Both the position numbers and the translations under genes were made by a program. The notes under the pieces were generated by a model. The model searched no databases. It had not been told where the DNA came from and saw only the letters and a list, made by a program, of their open reading frames with translations. Of a DNA stretch of 64,000 nucleotides, positions 8,391 through 18,636 are shown piece by piece (position 1 is the stretch's first letter; each line of letters begins with the position of its first letter). This stretch comes from Zygnema cylindricum. Its lineage: Eukaryota; Streptophyta; Zygnematophyceae; Zygnematales; Zygnemataceae. The stretch covers positions 1-64,000 of the forward strand of contig JBBHKE010002750.1 of the NCBI GenBank assembly GCA_037447655.1, read 5' to 3'.

Positions 8391-10806
8391 GGTTTGGGGG
8401 AAGAGGGTCATAGAGGGTGAGGGAAGGAAAGTCAGATAATGGGGGAAGAGGGGAAGGGAAGGGCATACGAGACAAGGTTTGGAGGAGCGGCGTTTCGTTG
8501 AAAACTACTTCTCTGGTGGTGATGACGCGATGCCGAGAAGGACTCCAGATGCGGTACGCTTTGGAATTTGGAGCGTACCCAACGAAAATGCCACGAAATG
8601 CGCGAGCGCCCAATTTGCCGTCCGATTGGAGGAGGTCTTTGTACCACGCTTCACAACCAAAGATTTTAAGGTGACGTATATCTCGTTTGACAGAGGACCA
8701 TGCTTCCATTGGAGTAGATTTTGGTAAAGCGTTAGTGGGACAAAGATTGCGTAAGTAATTTGCGCAAACGACAGCCTCTGCCCAAAATTCATAAGGCAAA
8801 TTCGCAAAGTACAGCATAGAGCGTGACATGTCATGTAATGTTCGATTGTACCTTTCTGCAATGCCGTTTTGCTGTGGCGTCCGAGGCGCCGTTAAATGAC
8901 GTGAGATTCCATGTTGCATGAGAAATTCAGAAAATTGGTTGGACAAAAATTCGCCACCGTTGTCACTCCGCAAGACCTTGATTCGTTTGTTGTGAAAATT
9001 TTCTTCCAACGCCTTAAATTCATGAAATCGGGCAAAAGCGTCAGATTTATGACAGATTGGATACACGTGTGAAAAACGAGTGGCGTGGTCAATGAAAGTG
9101 ACAAAATAAAGGGATCCACTGTAGCTACGCGTGCGCATGGGTCCACACACGTCCGTATGTACAAGTGCAAGTGGTTCAGTGATGACCGTAGTGGTAGTGG
9201 GAAATGAGTGACGAGGCATTTTTCCTTGCACGCAACCGTGACAAAAATCCAAAGATTTGTTAGAGAATGAATTTAGTCCTGTTACAAGATTTGGCAAAGT
9301 ACTCAAACTTTCGCTATTTAAATGCCCATATCGTAAATGCCAGAGTGGAAAACTTTCGACGCTAGCACTTAAAGCAAATATCTTTGGTGTACTATAGGAT
9401 TGTAGGACGTACATAGAATCTCTTACTACTCGAAAACCTACAGTATTGTTGTCTTTTCTATCATAAAACGTTACTCTATCATTATTAAATTCAGCTTTTA
9501 AGCCGTCAGAAGTGGCGACTTTTACAGAAAATAAATTCCTAGCTAGACCAAGAACAAAGAGTACGTTCCGAATGTGAATAGACACATTAGGGACGTTGAC
9601 GTTGCCAGAATGAGTAGCCAACAGAATGCGGTAGTCGCCTAAACGAATCTGCATAGGAGATGATAAAGGAGAAAGGTGAGTGAACCAATCAGATCGTGGT
9701 GAAAGGTGGTGACTTGCACCACTATCTATTAGCGAATCGACAAGGGTTTGAGATAGAAAAGCATACCCTTGTGGAAATTGAGTATCGGGAGTGACATAAT
9801 TTGGGATATGATGGGCAACATTGCCATATCCAAATTCTGGTGAGGGAGGGAGGACAAAAGGGGAAGCTATTGGAGTGGGATAATTAGAGGGAAAATGTGG
9901 AGAGAAAGCGGTCGACCAAGGGAGGTTAACGGGGTTTGAAGAGGCAAAGTGCGCTGCGGCGTTAGAAGATTGTGGAAGTGATGGAGAAGGGGAATAATTG
10001 TGAGGATAAGGAAAATTTGGAGGGAAAGAAATGTGTGGAGGGAGTAGGGGGGTGGGAAGAACTGGTGGGTTGACATTGGCAGCGTTGGCATTCCCTCCAG
10101 GTTTAGGGGGATTGGAAGCCTCGGTTGCTTTCCGCCTCGCCAATTTTCGACAGTCTTCAACGGAATGGCCTTTTGTTTTGCAGTAGGCGCAAAAAAAACG
10201 CTGCACTCCCCCGGAGTTAGTCTTTTGATTTTCGGCAATAAAGGCATTTGCATTAGAGAGATTTGGAGCAGAAAAAGAGAGAAGTTTTGTCTCTTCATGC
10301 AAAAGTTTGCTACAAAGTGAGTGAAAGGGAATGGATTGGTCTAGATTGTCAAACGAGGAAATGAAAGGGGAAAAGGTTTCAGAGAGTCCTCCCAAAAGGG
10401 TTGAAGAGAGGTCCTCGTCGGAAAGATGCACGCCTATCATGGTGCATTTTCCGGCCGACAATTCGACTGTGCTAATCCAATCCTGCATAGATTCCGACGG
10501 CTTTTTCATGGAGTTAAAAAACGCTCGTTTTTGAATTCGGCGAGCGGCCCATCCGGTTTGAATGGAAGCTGCTTCAAGACGACTCCAAGCCTCGGCGGAA
10601 GAGGAGGCGCCGCGAATAAGACGAGTGCGCTCGGTAGTAAGTGACATCACTAGACGAGCGTACGTATCCTCGTCCTTTTGTTTCCATGTAGCTATTGCCA
10701 ACTCTTTGGTAGCTTTTTCTGCTGGTGTATCAGTAGAGGAAAGGATAGGAGGTTTTGAAATTCCTATAAAATGGTCCCAAATCTTCTCGTGTTTGAAAAA
10801 ATGCAT
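8050..10806 (-). CDS. Copia gag-protease-integrase open frame, 918 aa
   Basis: This is a long open frame of the retroelement. Residues 1-230 are gag, with a CCHC zinc knuckle (Cys206, Cys209, His214, Cys219). A protease motif DSGAS has its Asp at 361. The integrase has HHCC zinc-binding residues His490, His495, Cys522 and Cys525, and a catalytic triad Asp552, Asp615, Glu651. There are exactly 35 residues between the last two, a canonical D,D35E arrangement. At residue about 807 the frame passes a deletion joint and reads RNase H DNA out of frame, so the tail is not real protein. The true gag start would lie upstream, but that region is replaced by a second copy's pol linker at 10870. All integrase motifs look intact, while RT is absent. 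Confidence 0.8.
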   Translation of the reverse strand: MHFFKHEKIWDHFIGISKPPILSSTDTPAEKATKELAIATWKQKDEDTYARLVMSLTTERTRLIRGASSSAEAWSRLEAASIQTGWAARRIQKRAFFNSMKKPSESMQDWISTVELSAGKCTMIGVHLSDEDLSSTLLGGLSETFSPFISSFDNLDQSIPFHSLCSKLLHEETKLLSFSAPNLSNANAFIAENQKTNSGGVQRFFCAYCKTKGHSVEDCRKLARRKATEASNPPKPGGNANAANVNPPVLPTPLLPPHISFPPNFPYPHNYSPSPSLPQSSNAAAHFASSNPVNLPWSTAFSPHFPSNYPTPIASPFVLPPSPEFGYGNVAHHIPNYVTPDTQFPQGYAFLSQTLVDSLIDSGASHHLSPRSDWFTHLSPLSSPMQIRLGDYRILLATHSGNVNVPNVSIHIRNVLFVLGLARNLFSVKVATSDGLKAEFNNDRVTFYDRKDNNTVGFRVVRDSMYVLQSYSTPKIFALSASVESFPLWHLRYGHLNSESLSTLPNLVTGLNSFSNKSLDFCHGCVQGKMPRHSFPTTTTVITEPLALVHTDVCGPMRTRSYSGSLYFVTFIDHATRFSHVYPICHKSDAFARFHEFKALEENFHNKRIKVLRSDNGGEFLSNQFSEFLMQHGISRHLTAPRTPQQNGIAERYNRTLHDMSRSMLYFANLPYEFWAEAVVCANYLRNLCPTNALPKSTPMEAWSSVKRDIRHLKIFGCEAWYKDLLQSDGKLGARAFRGIFVGYAPNSKAYRIWSPSRHRVITTREVVFNETPLLQTLSRMPFPSPLPPLSDFPSLTLYDPLPPNLPRHAPALRRNIWPRVTPPRKLFGFGLYFPILGFPLQPLSWVSLFSPYSYLFRFPGSSCFDPQSCSPQADEAHRHSVSLLLGAGRRWHSPVSLCQIRRPSGRLSHQGSSSPSL

Positions 10807-12900
10807 GGCTGAAAATGACCAATCATAAAAGTTTCGGCCATCAAACTTCTGGATACTATTAGAAGTGGCATGGCTGGGCCCATGGAAGTAATAAGACGAG
10901 AGGGTGGAATTCTAGAGCGTGCGGGGTTTCGGCGAGGTAAATGAGAGGGGTCAGGAAGAGGGGAAGGCTCAGAATCGGGAAGTGAAGGCTCAAGAGGAGC
11001 AATAGACCCAAGAAGAGGTGAGTGGGACAAAATTGTGGGAGAAAGATTGTCAAAAAGAGGATCATCTTGGAAAAGAGGGGGAGAGGAGGAATTATCTTCA
11101 GAATTTGTGACACGATGAAGAGGAAGGGCAGCTGAGTGGCTGGCAGGAGTGATGGGAGCAGCCGGGAAAACAAGGGGGGTGGGAGAAGATGGAGGAGGAG
11201 GGAGACTTGAAGATGATGAGGGGGAAAAACTGGGAGGATTAAGGGGAGAGGGGTGGGAAGGTGTAACGTAGGTGAATTCAGATGGCTGAAGAGAGTGAAG
11301 GGGAAGGTTTGGGGGAAGAGGGTCATAGAGGGTGAGGGAAGGAAAGTCAGATAATGGGGGAAGAGGGGAAGGGAAGGGCATACGAGACAAGGTTTGGAGG
11401 AGCGGCGTTTCGTTGAAAACTACTTCTCTGGTGCTGATGACGCGATGCCGAGAAGGACTCCAGATGCGGTACGCTTTGGAATTTGGAGCGTACCCAACGA
11501 AAATGCCACGAAATGCGCGAGCGCCCAATTTGCCGTCCGATTGGAGGAGGTCTTTGTACCACGCTTCACAACCAAAGATTTTAAGGTGACGTATATCTCG
11601 TTTGACAGAGGACCATGCTTCCATTGGAGTAGATTTTGGTAAAGCGTTAGTGGGACAAAGATTGCGTAAGTAATTTGCGCAAACGACAACCTCTGCCCAA
11701 AATTCATAAGGCAAATTCGCAAAGTACAGCATAGAGCGTGACATGTCATGTAATGTTCGATTGTACCTTTCTGCAATGCCGTTTTGCTGTGGCGTCCGAG
11801 GCGCCGTTAAATGACGTGAGATTCCATGTTGCATGAGAAATTCAGAAAATTGGTTGGACAAAAATTCGCCACCGTTGTCACTCCGCAAGACCTTGATTCG
11901 TTTGTTGTGAAAATTTTCTTCCAACGCCTTAAATTCATGAAATCGGGCAAAAGCGTCAGATTTATGACAGATTGGATACACGTGTGAAAAACAAGTGGCG
12001 TGGTCAATGAAAGTGACAAAATAAAGGGATCCACTGTAGCTACGCGTGCGCATGGGTCCACACACGTCTGTATGTACAAGTGCAAGTGGTTCAGTGATGA
12101 CCGTAGTGGTAGTGGGAAATGAGTGTCGAGGCATTTTTCCTTGCACGCAACCGTGACAAAAATCCAAAGATTTGTTAGAGAATGAATTTAGTCCTGTTAC
12201 AAGATTTGGCAAAGTACTCAAACTTTCGCTATTTAAATGCCCATATCGTAAATGCCAGAGTGGAAAACTTTCGACGCTAGCACTTAAAGCAAATATCTTT
12301 GGTGTACTATAGGATTGTAGGACGTATATAGAATCTCTTACTACTCGAAAACCTACAGTATTGTTGTCTTTTCTATCATAAAACGTTACTCTATCATTAT
12401 TAAATTCAGCTTTTAAGCCGTCAGAAGTGGCGACTTTTACAGAAAATAAATTCCTAGCTAGACCAGGAACAAAGAGTACGTTCCAAATGTGAATAGACAC
12501 ATTACGGACGTTGACATTGCCAGAATGAGTAGCCAACAGAATGTGGTCGTCGCCTAAACGAATCTGCATAGGAGATGATAAAGGAGAAAGGTGAGTGAAC
12601 CAATCAGATCGTGGTGAAAGGTGGTGACTTGCACCACTATCTATTAGCCAATCGACAGGGGTTTGAGATAGAAAAGCATACCCTTGTGGAAATTGAGTAT
12701 CGAGAGTGACATAATTTGGGATATGATGGGCAACATTGCCATATCCAAATTCTGGTGAGGGAGGGAGGACAAAAGGGGAAGCTACTGGAGTGGGATAATT
12801 AGAGGGAAAATGTGGAGAGAAAGCGGTCGACCAGGGGAGGTTAACGGGGTTTGAAGAGGCATAGTGCGCTGCGGCGTTAGAAGATTGTGGAAGTGATGGA
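10764..12900 (-). pseudogene. Second Copia gag-tail-integrase block
   Basis: A near-identical second copy of the protease-integrase region spans 11306-12900, matching 8391-9985 at a constant offset of 2915 bases with few differences. It continues into the Pro/Ser-rich linker (10900-11300) and the SRLITSMG segment. At about 10870, at ATGGGCC, it then switches into a gag 5' region (PSHATSN equivalent). Integrase motifs HLRYGHLN, FCHGC, HTDVCGPM, RSDNGGEF and QQNGIAERYN are all present. The 5' end is cut at 12900, where sequence of opposite orientation begins. Confidence 0.8.
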
Positions 12901-14453
12901 GTACTTTGCCAAATCTTGTAACAGGACTAAATTCATTCTCTAACAAATCTTTGGATTTTTGTCACGGTTGCGTGCAAGGAAAAATGCCTCGTCACTCATT
13001 TCCCACTAGCACTACGGTCATCACTGAACCACTTGTATATAAGTGACTCTTCTCACTTAATGAAATCATCCCAAATACAAATCAATTCCTCTCTCCAATG
13101 CATTGATCTTTCTCTTGTGTACAATTTCATGGCTTCCGTTAATCCACCTCCAATAGGTTATGGGCCTAGCCATGCCACTTCTAATAGTATCCAGAAGTTT
13201 GATGGCCAAAACTTTTATGATTGGTCATTTTCAGCCATGCATTTTTTCAAACACGAGAAGATTTGGGACCATTTTATAGGAATTTCAAAACCTCCTATCC
13301 TTTCCTCTACTGATACACCAGCAGAAAAAGCTACCAAAGAGTTGGCAATAGCTACATGGAAACAAAAGGACGAGGATGCGCACGCTCGTCTAGTGATGTC
13401 ACTTACTACCGAGCGCACTCGTCTTATTCGCGGCGCCTCCTCTTCCGCCGAGGCTTGGAGTCGTCTTGAAGCAGCTTACATTCAAACCGGATGGGCCGCT
13501 CGCCGAATTAAAAAACGAGCGTTTTTTAACTCCATGAAAAAGCCGTCGGAATCTATGCAGGATTGGATTAGCACAGTCGAATTGTCGGCCGGAAAATGCA
13601 CCATGATAGGCGTGCATCTTTCCGACGAGGACCTCTCTTCAACCCTTTTGGGAGGACTCTCTGAAACCTTTTCCCCTTTCATTTCCTCGTTTCACAATCT
13701 AAACCAATCCATTCCCTTTCACTCACTTTGTAGCAAACTTTTGCATGAAGAGACAAAACTTCTCTCTCTTTTCTGCTCCAAATCTCTCTAATGCAAATGC
13801 CTTTATCGCCGAAAATCAAAAGACTAACTCTGGGGGGGTGCAGCGTTTGTTTTGCGCCTACTGCAAAACAAAAGGCCATTCCGTTGAAGACTGTCGAAAA
13901 TTGGCGAGGCGGAAAGCAACCGAGGCTTCCAATCCCCCTAAACCTGGAGGGAATGCCAACGCTGCCAATGTCAACCCACCAGTTCTTCCCACCCCCCTAC
14001 TCCCTCCACACATTTCTTTCCCTCCAAATTTTCCTTATCCTCACAATTATTCCCCTTCTCCATCACTTCCACAATCTTCTAACGCCGCAGCGCACTATGC
14101 CTCTTCAAACCCCGTTAACCTCCCTTGGTCAACCGCTTTCTCTCCACATTTTCCCTCTAATTATCCCACTCCAGTAGCTTCCTCTTTTGTCCTGCCCTTC
14201 CTCTTCATCCTGTCACAAATTCTGAAGATAATTCCTCCTCTCCCCCTCTTTTCCAAGATGATCCTCTTTTTGACAATCTTTCTCCCACAATTTTGTCCCA
14301 CTCACCTCTTCTTGGGTCTATTGCTCCTCTTGAGCCTTCACTTCCCGATCCTGAGCCTTCCCCTCTTCCTGACCCCTCTCATTTACCTCGCCGAAACCCC
14401 GCACGCTCTAGAATTCTACCCTCTCGTCTTATTACTTCCGTGTGCCCATAACC
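12901..14453 (+). mobile_element. Inverted Copia block: integrase scrap, part LTR, gag, linker
   Basis: This block lies opposite to its surroundings. 12901-13030 encodes the FCHGCVQGKMPRHSFPT region of integrase. At about 13030 it joins a partial LTR (to about 13156, joint at a shared CTTGTA). gag follows (MASVNPPPIGYGPSHATSN, 13129 on) with a good zinc knuckle CAYCKTKGHSVEDC near 13850 but a frame change near 13790. At about 14195 the sequence skips from gag to the pol linker (FLFILSQILKIIPP in a shifted frame). It ends at 14453 against the next LTR at a CCCATAACC word, the reverse of the primer-binding site. Confidence 0.75.
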
Positions 14454-14898
14454 TATTAAAGGTGGATTGGCGGAAGCCATGAAATTGTACACAAGAGAAA
14501 GATCAATGCATTGGAGAGAGGAATTGGTTTGTATTTGGGATGATTTCATTAAGTGAGAAGAGTTTTTTATATACAAAATATACAATGCTAATTATTGTGG
14601 AGTCTAAGCGCTCTACGGTGCGCTGTAACAAAGTAATCCTAGTCTAGATTCTAACAAATGTATGTAAGACAAAAGACTGGACCGTCGGCCAAAAGACTGG
14701 ACCGACGGTCAAAGGACTTCTATGTAAAGGACTAGACCAACGTATGTAACGAAAAAGTACAATTGACTGGACCGACGTATGGAAGTACGGACAGGACCAA
14801 AAAGTGAGACGTCCGGACAAGTCGGTCAACAAGACTTGACCGACGTAAGAAAACGTACGAACAAGACAAAAATATCCTACGCTAAATGTCCTGTAACA
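14454..14898 (-). repeat. Internal LTR of the composite element
   Basis: A complete 445-base LTR of the same family, with TGTTACAGG at 14898 reading leftward to TTTAATA at 14454. A polypurine tract follows on its right (14899-14915). Together with 15624-16068 it brackets a 1.6-kb miniature element. Confidence 0.88.
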
Positions 14899-15623
14899 CC
14901 CCCCCTCAAGCGAAAACTAGAAAGTAGATTGAGATGAAAATGAAAGGAAATTTAGCCAGGAGAAGAAGGAAGACGAAGGCCAAAGGATAGGCGATGGTGC
15001 TCAAAGTGAGGGCGATGAAGAGCCTTGGTGAGATAATCGGCCACTTGGTCGGCGGATTTGACATAAAGAAACTGGAGAGTGCCATCTTCGACCTGCTCCC
15101 GAGAGTAATGATACTGAATGTCGATGTGCTTCGTCCGCTTGTGGTGAACAGGATTGCGGATCAAAGCAAGAGCTCCTTGGGAATCGTAAAAGATAGGAGT
15201 AGGGGCTGAAGGGGGAAACCCAAGATTGGAAAGTAGAGTCCGAAGCCAGACAGCTTCCTTGGCGGCGTGACACGCGGCCATATATTCCGCCTCAGTGCTG
15301 GAGCATGCCGTGGTAGTTTGCTTTCTTCGATTTGGGAAAAGCCCTTCGCCACCAAGCGAGCTTTGTATTTGTCCACAGATCCATCCGCTTTTTGTTTTAC
15401 ACGGAAGACCCATTTCGAACCGATTGCCTTTCTTTCAGGGGGAAGGGGAACAAGATTCCATGTTTTGTTGGAAAGCAAGGCATTGAATTCAGCATCAGCG
15501 GCAGTTTTCCAAAGGGAGGCATCAGGTCGTTTTAGGGCAGCCTTGAGAGAGAGATGGGCTGAAATAAGAGAGGCAGAGGCCCCAGCCGAGTAAGCGTAAG
15601 CTAGAGAGGCGTGGCCCATGACC
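14899..15623 (-). pseudogene. RT N-terminus joined to RNase H, RT core deleted
   Basis: Read leftward from 15619: GHASLAYAYSAGASASLIS, then KTAADAEFNALLSNKTWNLVPLPPE, GSKWVFRVKQKADGSVDKYKARLVAKGFSQIEE (the start of RT). At about 15316 the frame jumps to the RNase H segment from STEAEYMAACHAAKEAVWLR to ADYLTKALHRPHFEHHR. The deleted part contains the RT catalytic Asp-Asp region. At its start, PBS sequence (GGTCATGGGCC) runs directly into the pol linker, so gag and integrase are also missing. This is the internal region of a miniature, non-autonomous derivative. Confidence 0.8.
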
Positions 15624-16068
15624 TATTGGAGGTGGATTGGCGGAAGCCATGAAATTGTACACAAGAGAAAGATCAATGCATTGGAGAGAGGAATTGATTT
15701 GTATTTGGGATGATTTCATTAAGTGAGAAGAGTCACTTATATACAAAATATACAATGCTAATTACTATGGAGTCTAAGCGCTCTACGGTGCGCTGTAACA
15801 AAGTAATCATAGTCTAGATTCTAACAAATGTATGTAAGACAAAAGACTGGACCGTCGGCCAAAAGACTGGACCGACGGTCAAAGGACTTCTACGTAAAGG
15901 ACTAGACCAACGTATGTAACGAAAAAGTACAATTGACTGGACCGACGTATGGAAGTACGGACAGGACCAAAAAGTGAGACGTCCGGACAAGTCGGTCAAG
16001 AAGACTTGACCGACGTAAGAAAACGTACGAAAAAGACAAAAATATCCTACGTTATATGTCCTGTAACA
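15624..16068 (-). repeat. LTR (5' LTR of the composite element)
   Basis: The 445-base LTR is nearly identical to 7503-7947. It ends at the right TSD. On the minus strand it reads TGTTACAGG at 16068 to CCAATA at 15624. Confidence 0.9.
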
Positions 16069-16695
16069 AAAACCCCCTCTAATTTCGGTACGAGACAAAG
16101 AAGGAAGCAAATCTTTTTTTGCAACTTTCAACAATGCGACACTTGTATGAACAAACGCATATATGTTTTTGCTCTTTAAATTGTTCAAAAGCTTTTTAAA
16201 AAGAAAATTGGCCCAAGAGGACCCCACCGGAACTATTCTTTTTACAAGAGGCCCTATCATTCCCTCGTCAATTTGTATTTGTTGAGTTACATTTGTAATT
16301 TGAAGTGTTTCACTTTCACTCCACGGAACGCATTCCAAGTATTGCAACAAAGCATTTACTCTTTTCTTGTACGAAAGCTGATCGGAAACAATAAAATTAT
16401 TCAAAGCTGATTGGATGTCACCTATGTTCTCCAAATAGGTATGATCACCAGCTGCCATGATTTCCAAAACATGCTCGTATGCCGCTGTCGAAGAAACTAA
16501 TGGATTCTTCTTTATTGCATACATGCAAACACCATTGTTGAAAGATATGGCATTGTTTTCACTTCTGCCAGAAAATTTTGCTGCCAAAAATTCGCTTTCA
16601 CATAGCGCCTCAAGAGAGAAAGTGGCCTTGCAAATCTCTTTACCATTACTTTCTGACACCAAAATGACCGTGATATTTTTCTTAGAATTTTCCAT
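16069..16695 (-). pseudogene. BTB-type gene G1, 5' half
   Basis: The ATG at 16693-16695 gives MENSKKNITVILVSE. This start is conserved as MEN in the paralogs. A longer open frame upstream only extends through a non-ATG codon. The half covers the BTB-like domain (SLEALCESEFLAAKFSGR, AAYEHVLEIMAAGDHTYLENI), YLECVPWSE, then IGPLVKRIVPVGSSW, ending at EIRGGF where the LTR begins. The remaining half is at 6937-7502. The open frame continues into LTR sequence and would give a chimeric tail. Confidence 0.8.
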
Positions 16696-16713
16696 TTGCA
16701 CAAAAAAAAGCAA

Positions 16714-17799
16714 AAACGTTTGTAGAAAGCTGATTCTTTTTGTGCTTTGTTACAAAATTGTCTACTGAATTGTCTTCAAGCCAAACCGCAATTTTAAATT
16801 GTAAAAATGTGTCCCCTCGTAGGCCTTGCCTTGGCGATTCGATTGACATCTGCGACAATCCTTTAACATTAGTTCGCACGAAAATGCACGTACTGTATGC
16901 TGTGCGAGCTAAACAATCAATCGAACGAAAAATCATATCGTACTATCGCTTTCTATATCATAGTGTGAAAGGAAGGATAGCGGCATCCACGTTCCAAAAT
17001 TGTCGTGTCTTTTTCAAGACGGTTGCGCGCGCCAAAATTCCTTTGTAATTGACGCCTGCGAATTGATTTATTTAATTGACGTTCTTTCGAGTACATGCAC
17101 GCCAAATTTATCATAGTGTGAACATGAAGGATAGCGGCATCCACGTTCCAAGATTGTCGTGTCGTTTTCAAAAACTTTGAAGTCGTTCGAGCGACCAAAT
17201 AGAAACTCTGTGACGATTCACGCGATTCAAATTCAATGTCAGTCAGACATTAAAATCGTGCCAAGAGCGCCAGCGACGCAGAGATTCTAGGCGCCAGACG
17301 CGCCCCAATTGGTCACACGCATTTTTGACAAGTCATTGTGGACGACAGGTGGTCCCCACGGGATCATATATCCAACGGAACGGGTATCATTCCAGATCGA
17401 CGACGAGAGAAATGGTATCGAATTCGTATCGGCTTAACTGTACGGCGGTCAATTGAAATATGATTCAGGAATATCGGGAAAGTATTCGCGCGATTGCGAC
17501 TACGACGGAAAATCATCGACGAGGTCGACGATCTCGTACCAGATGTATCGTCCAAACATCGAGTGGGAGTGTTATTTTTATACGATCTTTGGCGATTCAT
17601 TTGTATCGACGAGCTTTATCGATTCGCATATTTGTGACGTGACGTGACTTGAGTGACGGGTCGAGACGTACGAAATGAAATGTACAACTACACGCGCAAA
17701 GTAATGCTTGTGTACGGAATTGCTCTGGACGGACGTGCGGCAATTCTTGGTGGAAAATGACACGTGGCATTCATACATTTGATGATAGGCAGCCATTGC
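16714..17799. other. Upstream region of G1, rearranged
   Basis: The 5' leader homologous to the other units stops near 16803, where sequence matching 53799 onward begins (GTGTCCCCTCGTA, then CCTTGCCTTGGCGA). The equivalent of several hundred upstream bases has therefore been lost. A segment of about 70 bases is directly repeated at about 16957-17030 and 17109-17175 (GATAGCGGCATCCACGTTCC, then TTGTCGTGTC). A related copy lies at 53951-54020. 17205-17750 is more GC- and CGA-rich than its surroundings and shows no gene. Confidence 0.5.
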
Positions 17800-18179
17800 A
17801 GAAATAGGCACACAGAGATATAAAGCACAAACAAGCATTTGAATAGACATCTCTCATTAATTTATTATCTCACCAGAAATTTCATTGCAAGTTTTGGAAG
17901 CATCAGTTTTTTTCATCTGAATTCTTTGTATATAATTTATTGGGATTCTTATTGTAGAGTTTAGAATGAAAATGCAGCTTTACTTAGGAGTGTCTGTAGG
18001 AACAATTGTAAGCCAATCGGAGCTCACTACGGCTTACGCCTTGTGGCCTCTTGACAATAAATACATTTCTAAGCCGCCTAAACTTGTCTACTCTATTGAT
18101 TGGTTCCTATGCTTCTTCCGATTCTATCTACCTTCTGATTCCCTAAGTCTAGGTTCACTCTGATTAGTATTCATGTGTT
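17800..18179 (+). other. Possible plus-strand promoter and leader
   Basis: A TATA-like GATATAAAGC near 17816 follows an ACACGTGGC motif near 17760. No supported gene follows. A 65-residue frame at 17966 resembles nothing I know. 18030-18070 (ACGCCTTGTGG) weakly resembles 42130, the region downstream of a plus-lineage copy. The Copia element begins at 18185. Confidence 0.25.
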
Positions 18180-18184
18180 CCTAT

Positions 18185-18636
18185 TGTTAAGGGACATTTA
18201 GCGTCAGTTTATTTTTGTCTTGCCCGTACTTTTCTTACGTCGGTCAAGTCTTGTTGACCGTCTTATCCGGACGACTCACTTTTGGTCCTGTCCGTACTTC
18301 CATACGCCGGTCCAATCTTCTGTACTTATTCATTACATACGTCGGTCTAGTTTGTTCTTACATACAAGTTCTTTGACCGTCGGTCTAATCCTTTGGGCGA
18401 CAGTCTAGTCTTTCTTTTTGTCCTACATACATTTATTAGAATATAAACTAGGATCACTTTGTAACAGCGCACCGTAGAGCGCTTAGACTAAACAGTAATT
18501 AGCATTGTATATCTTGTATATAAGTGACTCTTCTCACTTAATGAAATCATCCCAAATACAAATCAATTCCTCTCTCCAATGCATTCATCTTTTTCCTGTG
18601 TACAATTTCATGGCTTCCGCCAATCCACCTCCAATA
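18185..18636 (+). repeat. 5' LTR of the plus-strand Copia element
   Basis: Runs from TGTTAAGGGAC to CCTCCAATA. A TATA box (TATATAAG, 18517-18524) lies near the expected transcription start. The gag ATG (18610-18612) sits 27 bases before the LTR end, in frame with gag beyond it. Confidence 0.92.

Larger units (their letters stand above)
7503..16068 (-). mobile_element. Rearranged Copia LTR retrotransposon insertion
   Basis: An 8566-base insertion lies in BTB gene G1, bounded by LTRs (7503-7947 and 15624-16068) and a perfect AAAAC duplication. A third, complete LTR lies inside at 14454-14898. From its 5' end on the right the order is: LTR, RT-N plus RNase H remnant, LTR, inverted block (12901-14453), gag-integrase block, second gag-integrase block, RNase H end, LTR. 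The reverse transcriptase core is missing throughout. The outer LTRs differ at only about 8-9 of 445 positions by eye, so the insertion is fairly young. It is non-autonomous as it stands. A sequence-assembly error inside the repeat cannot be excluded. Confidence 0.85.
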
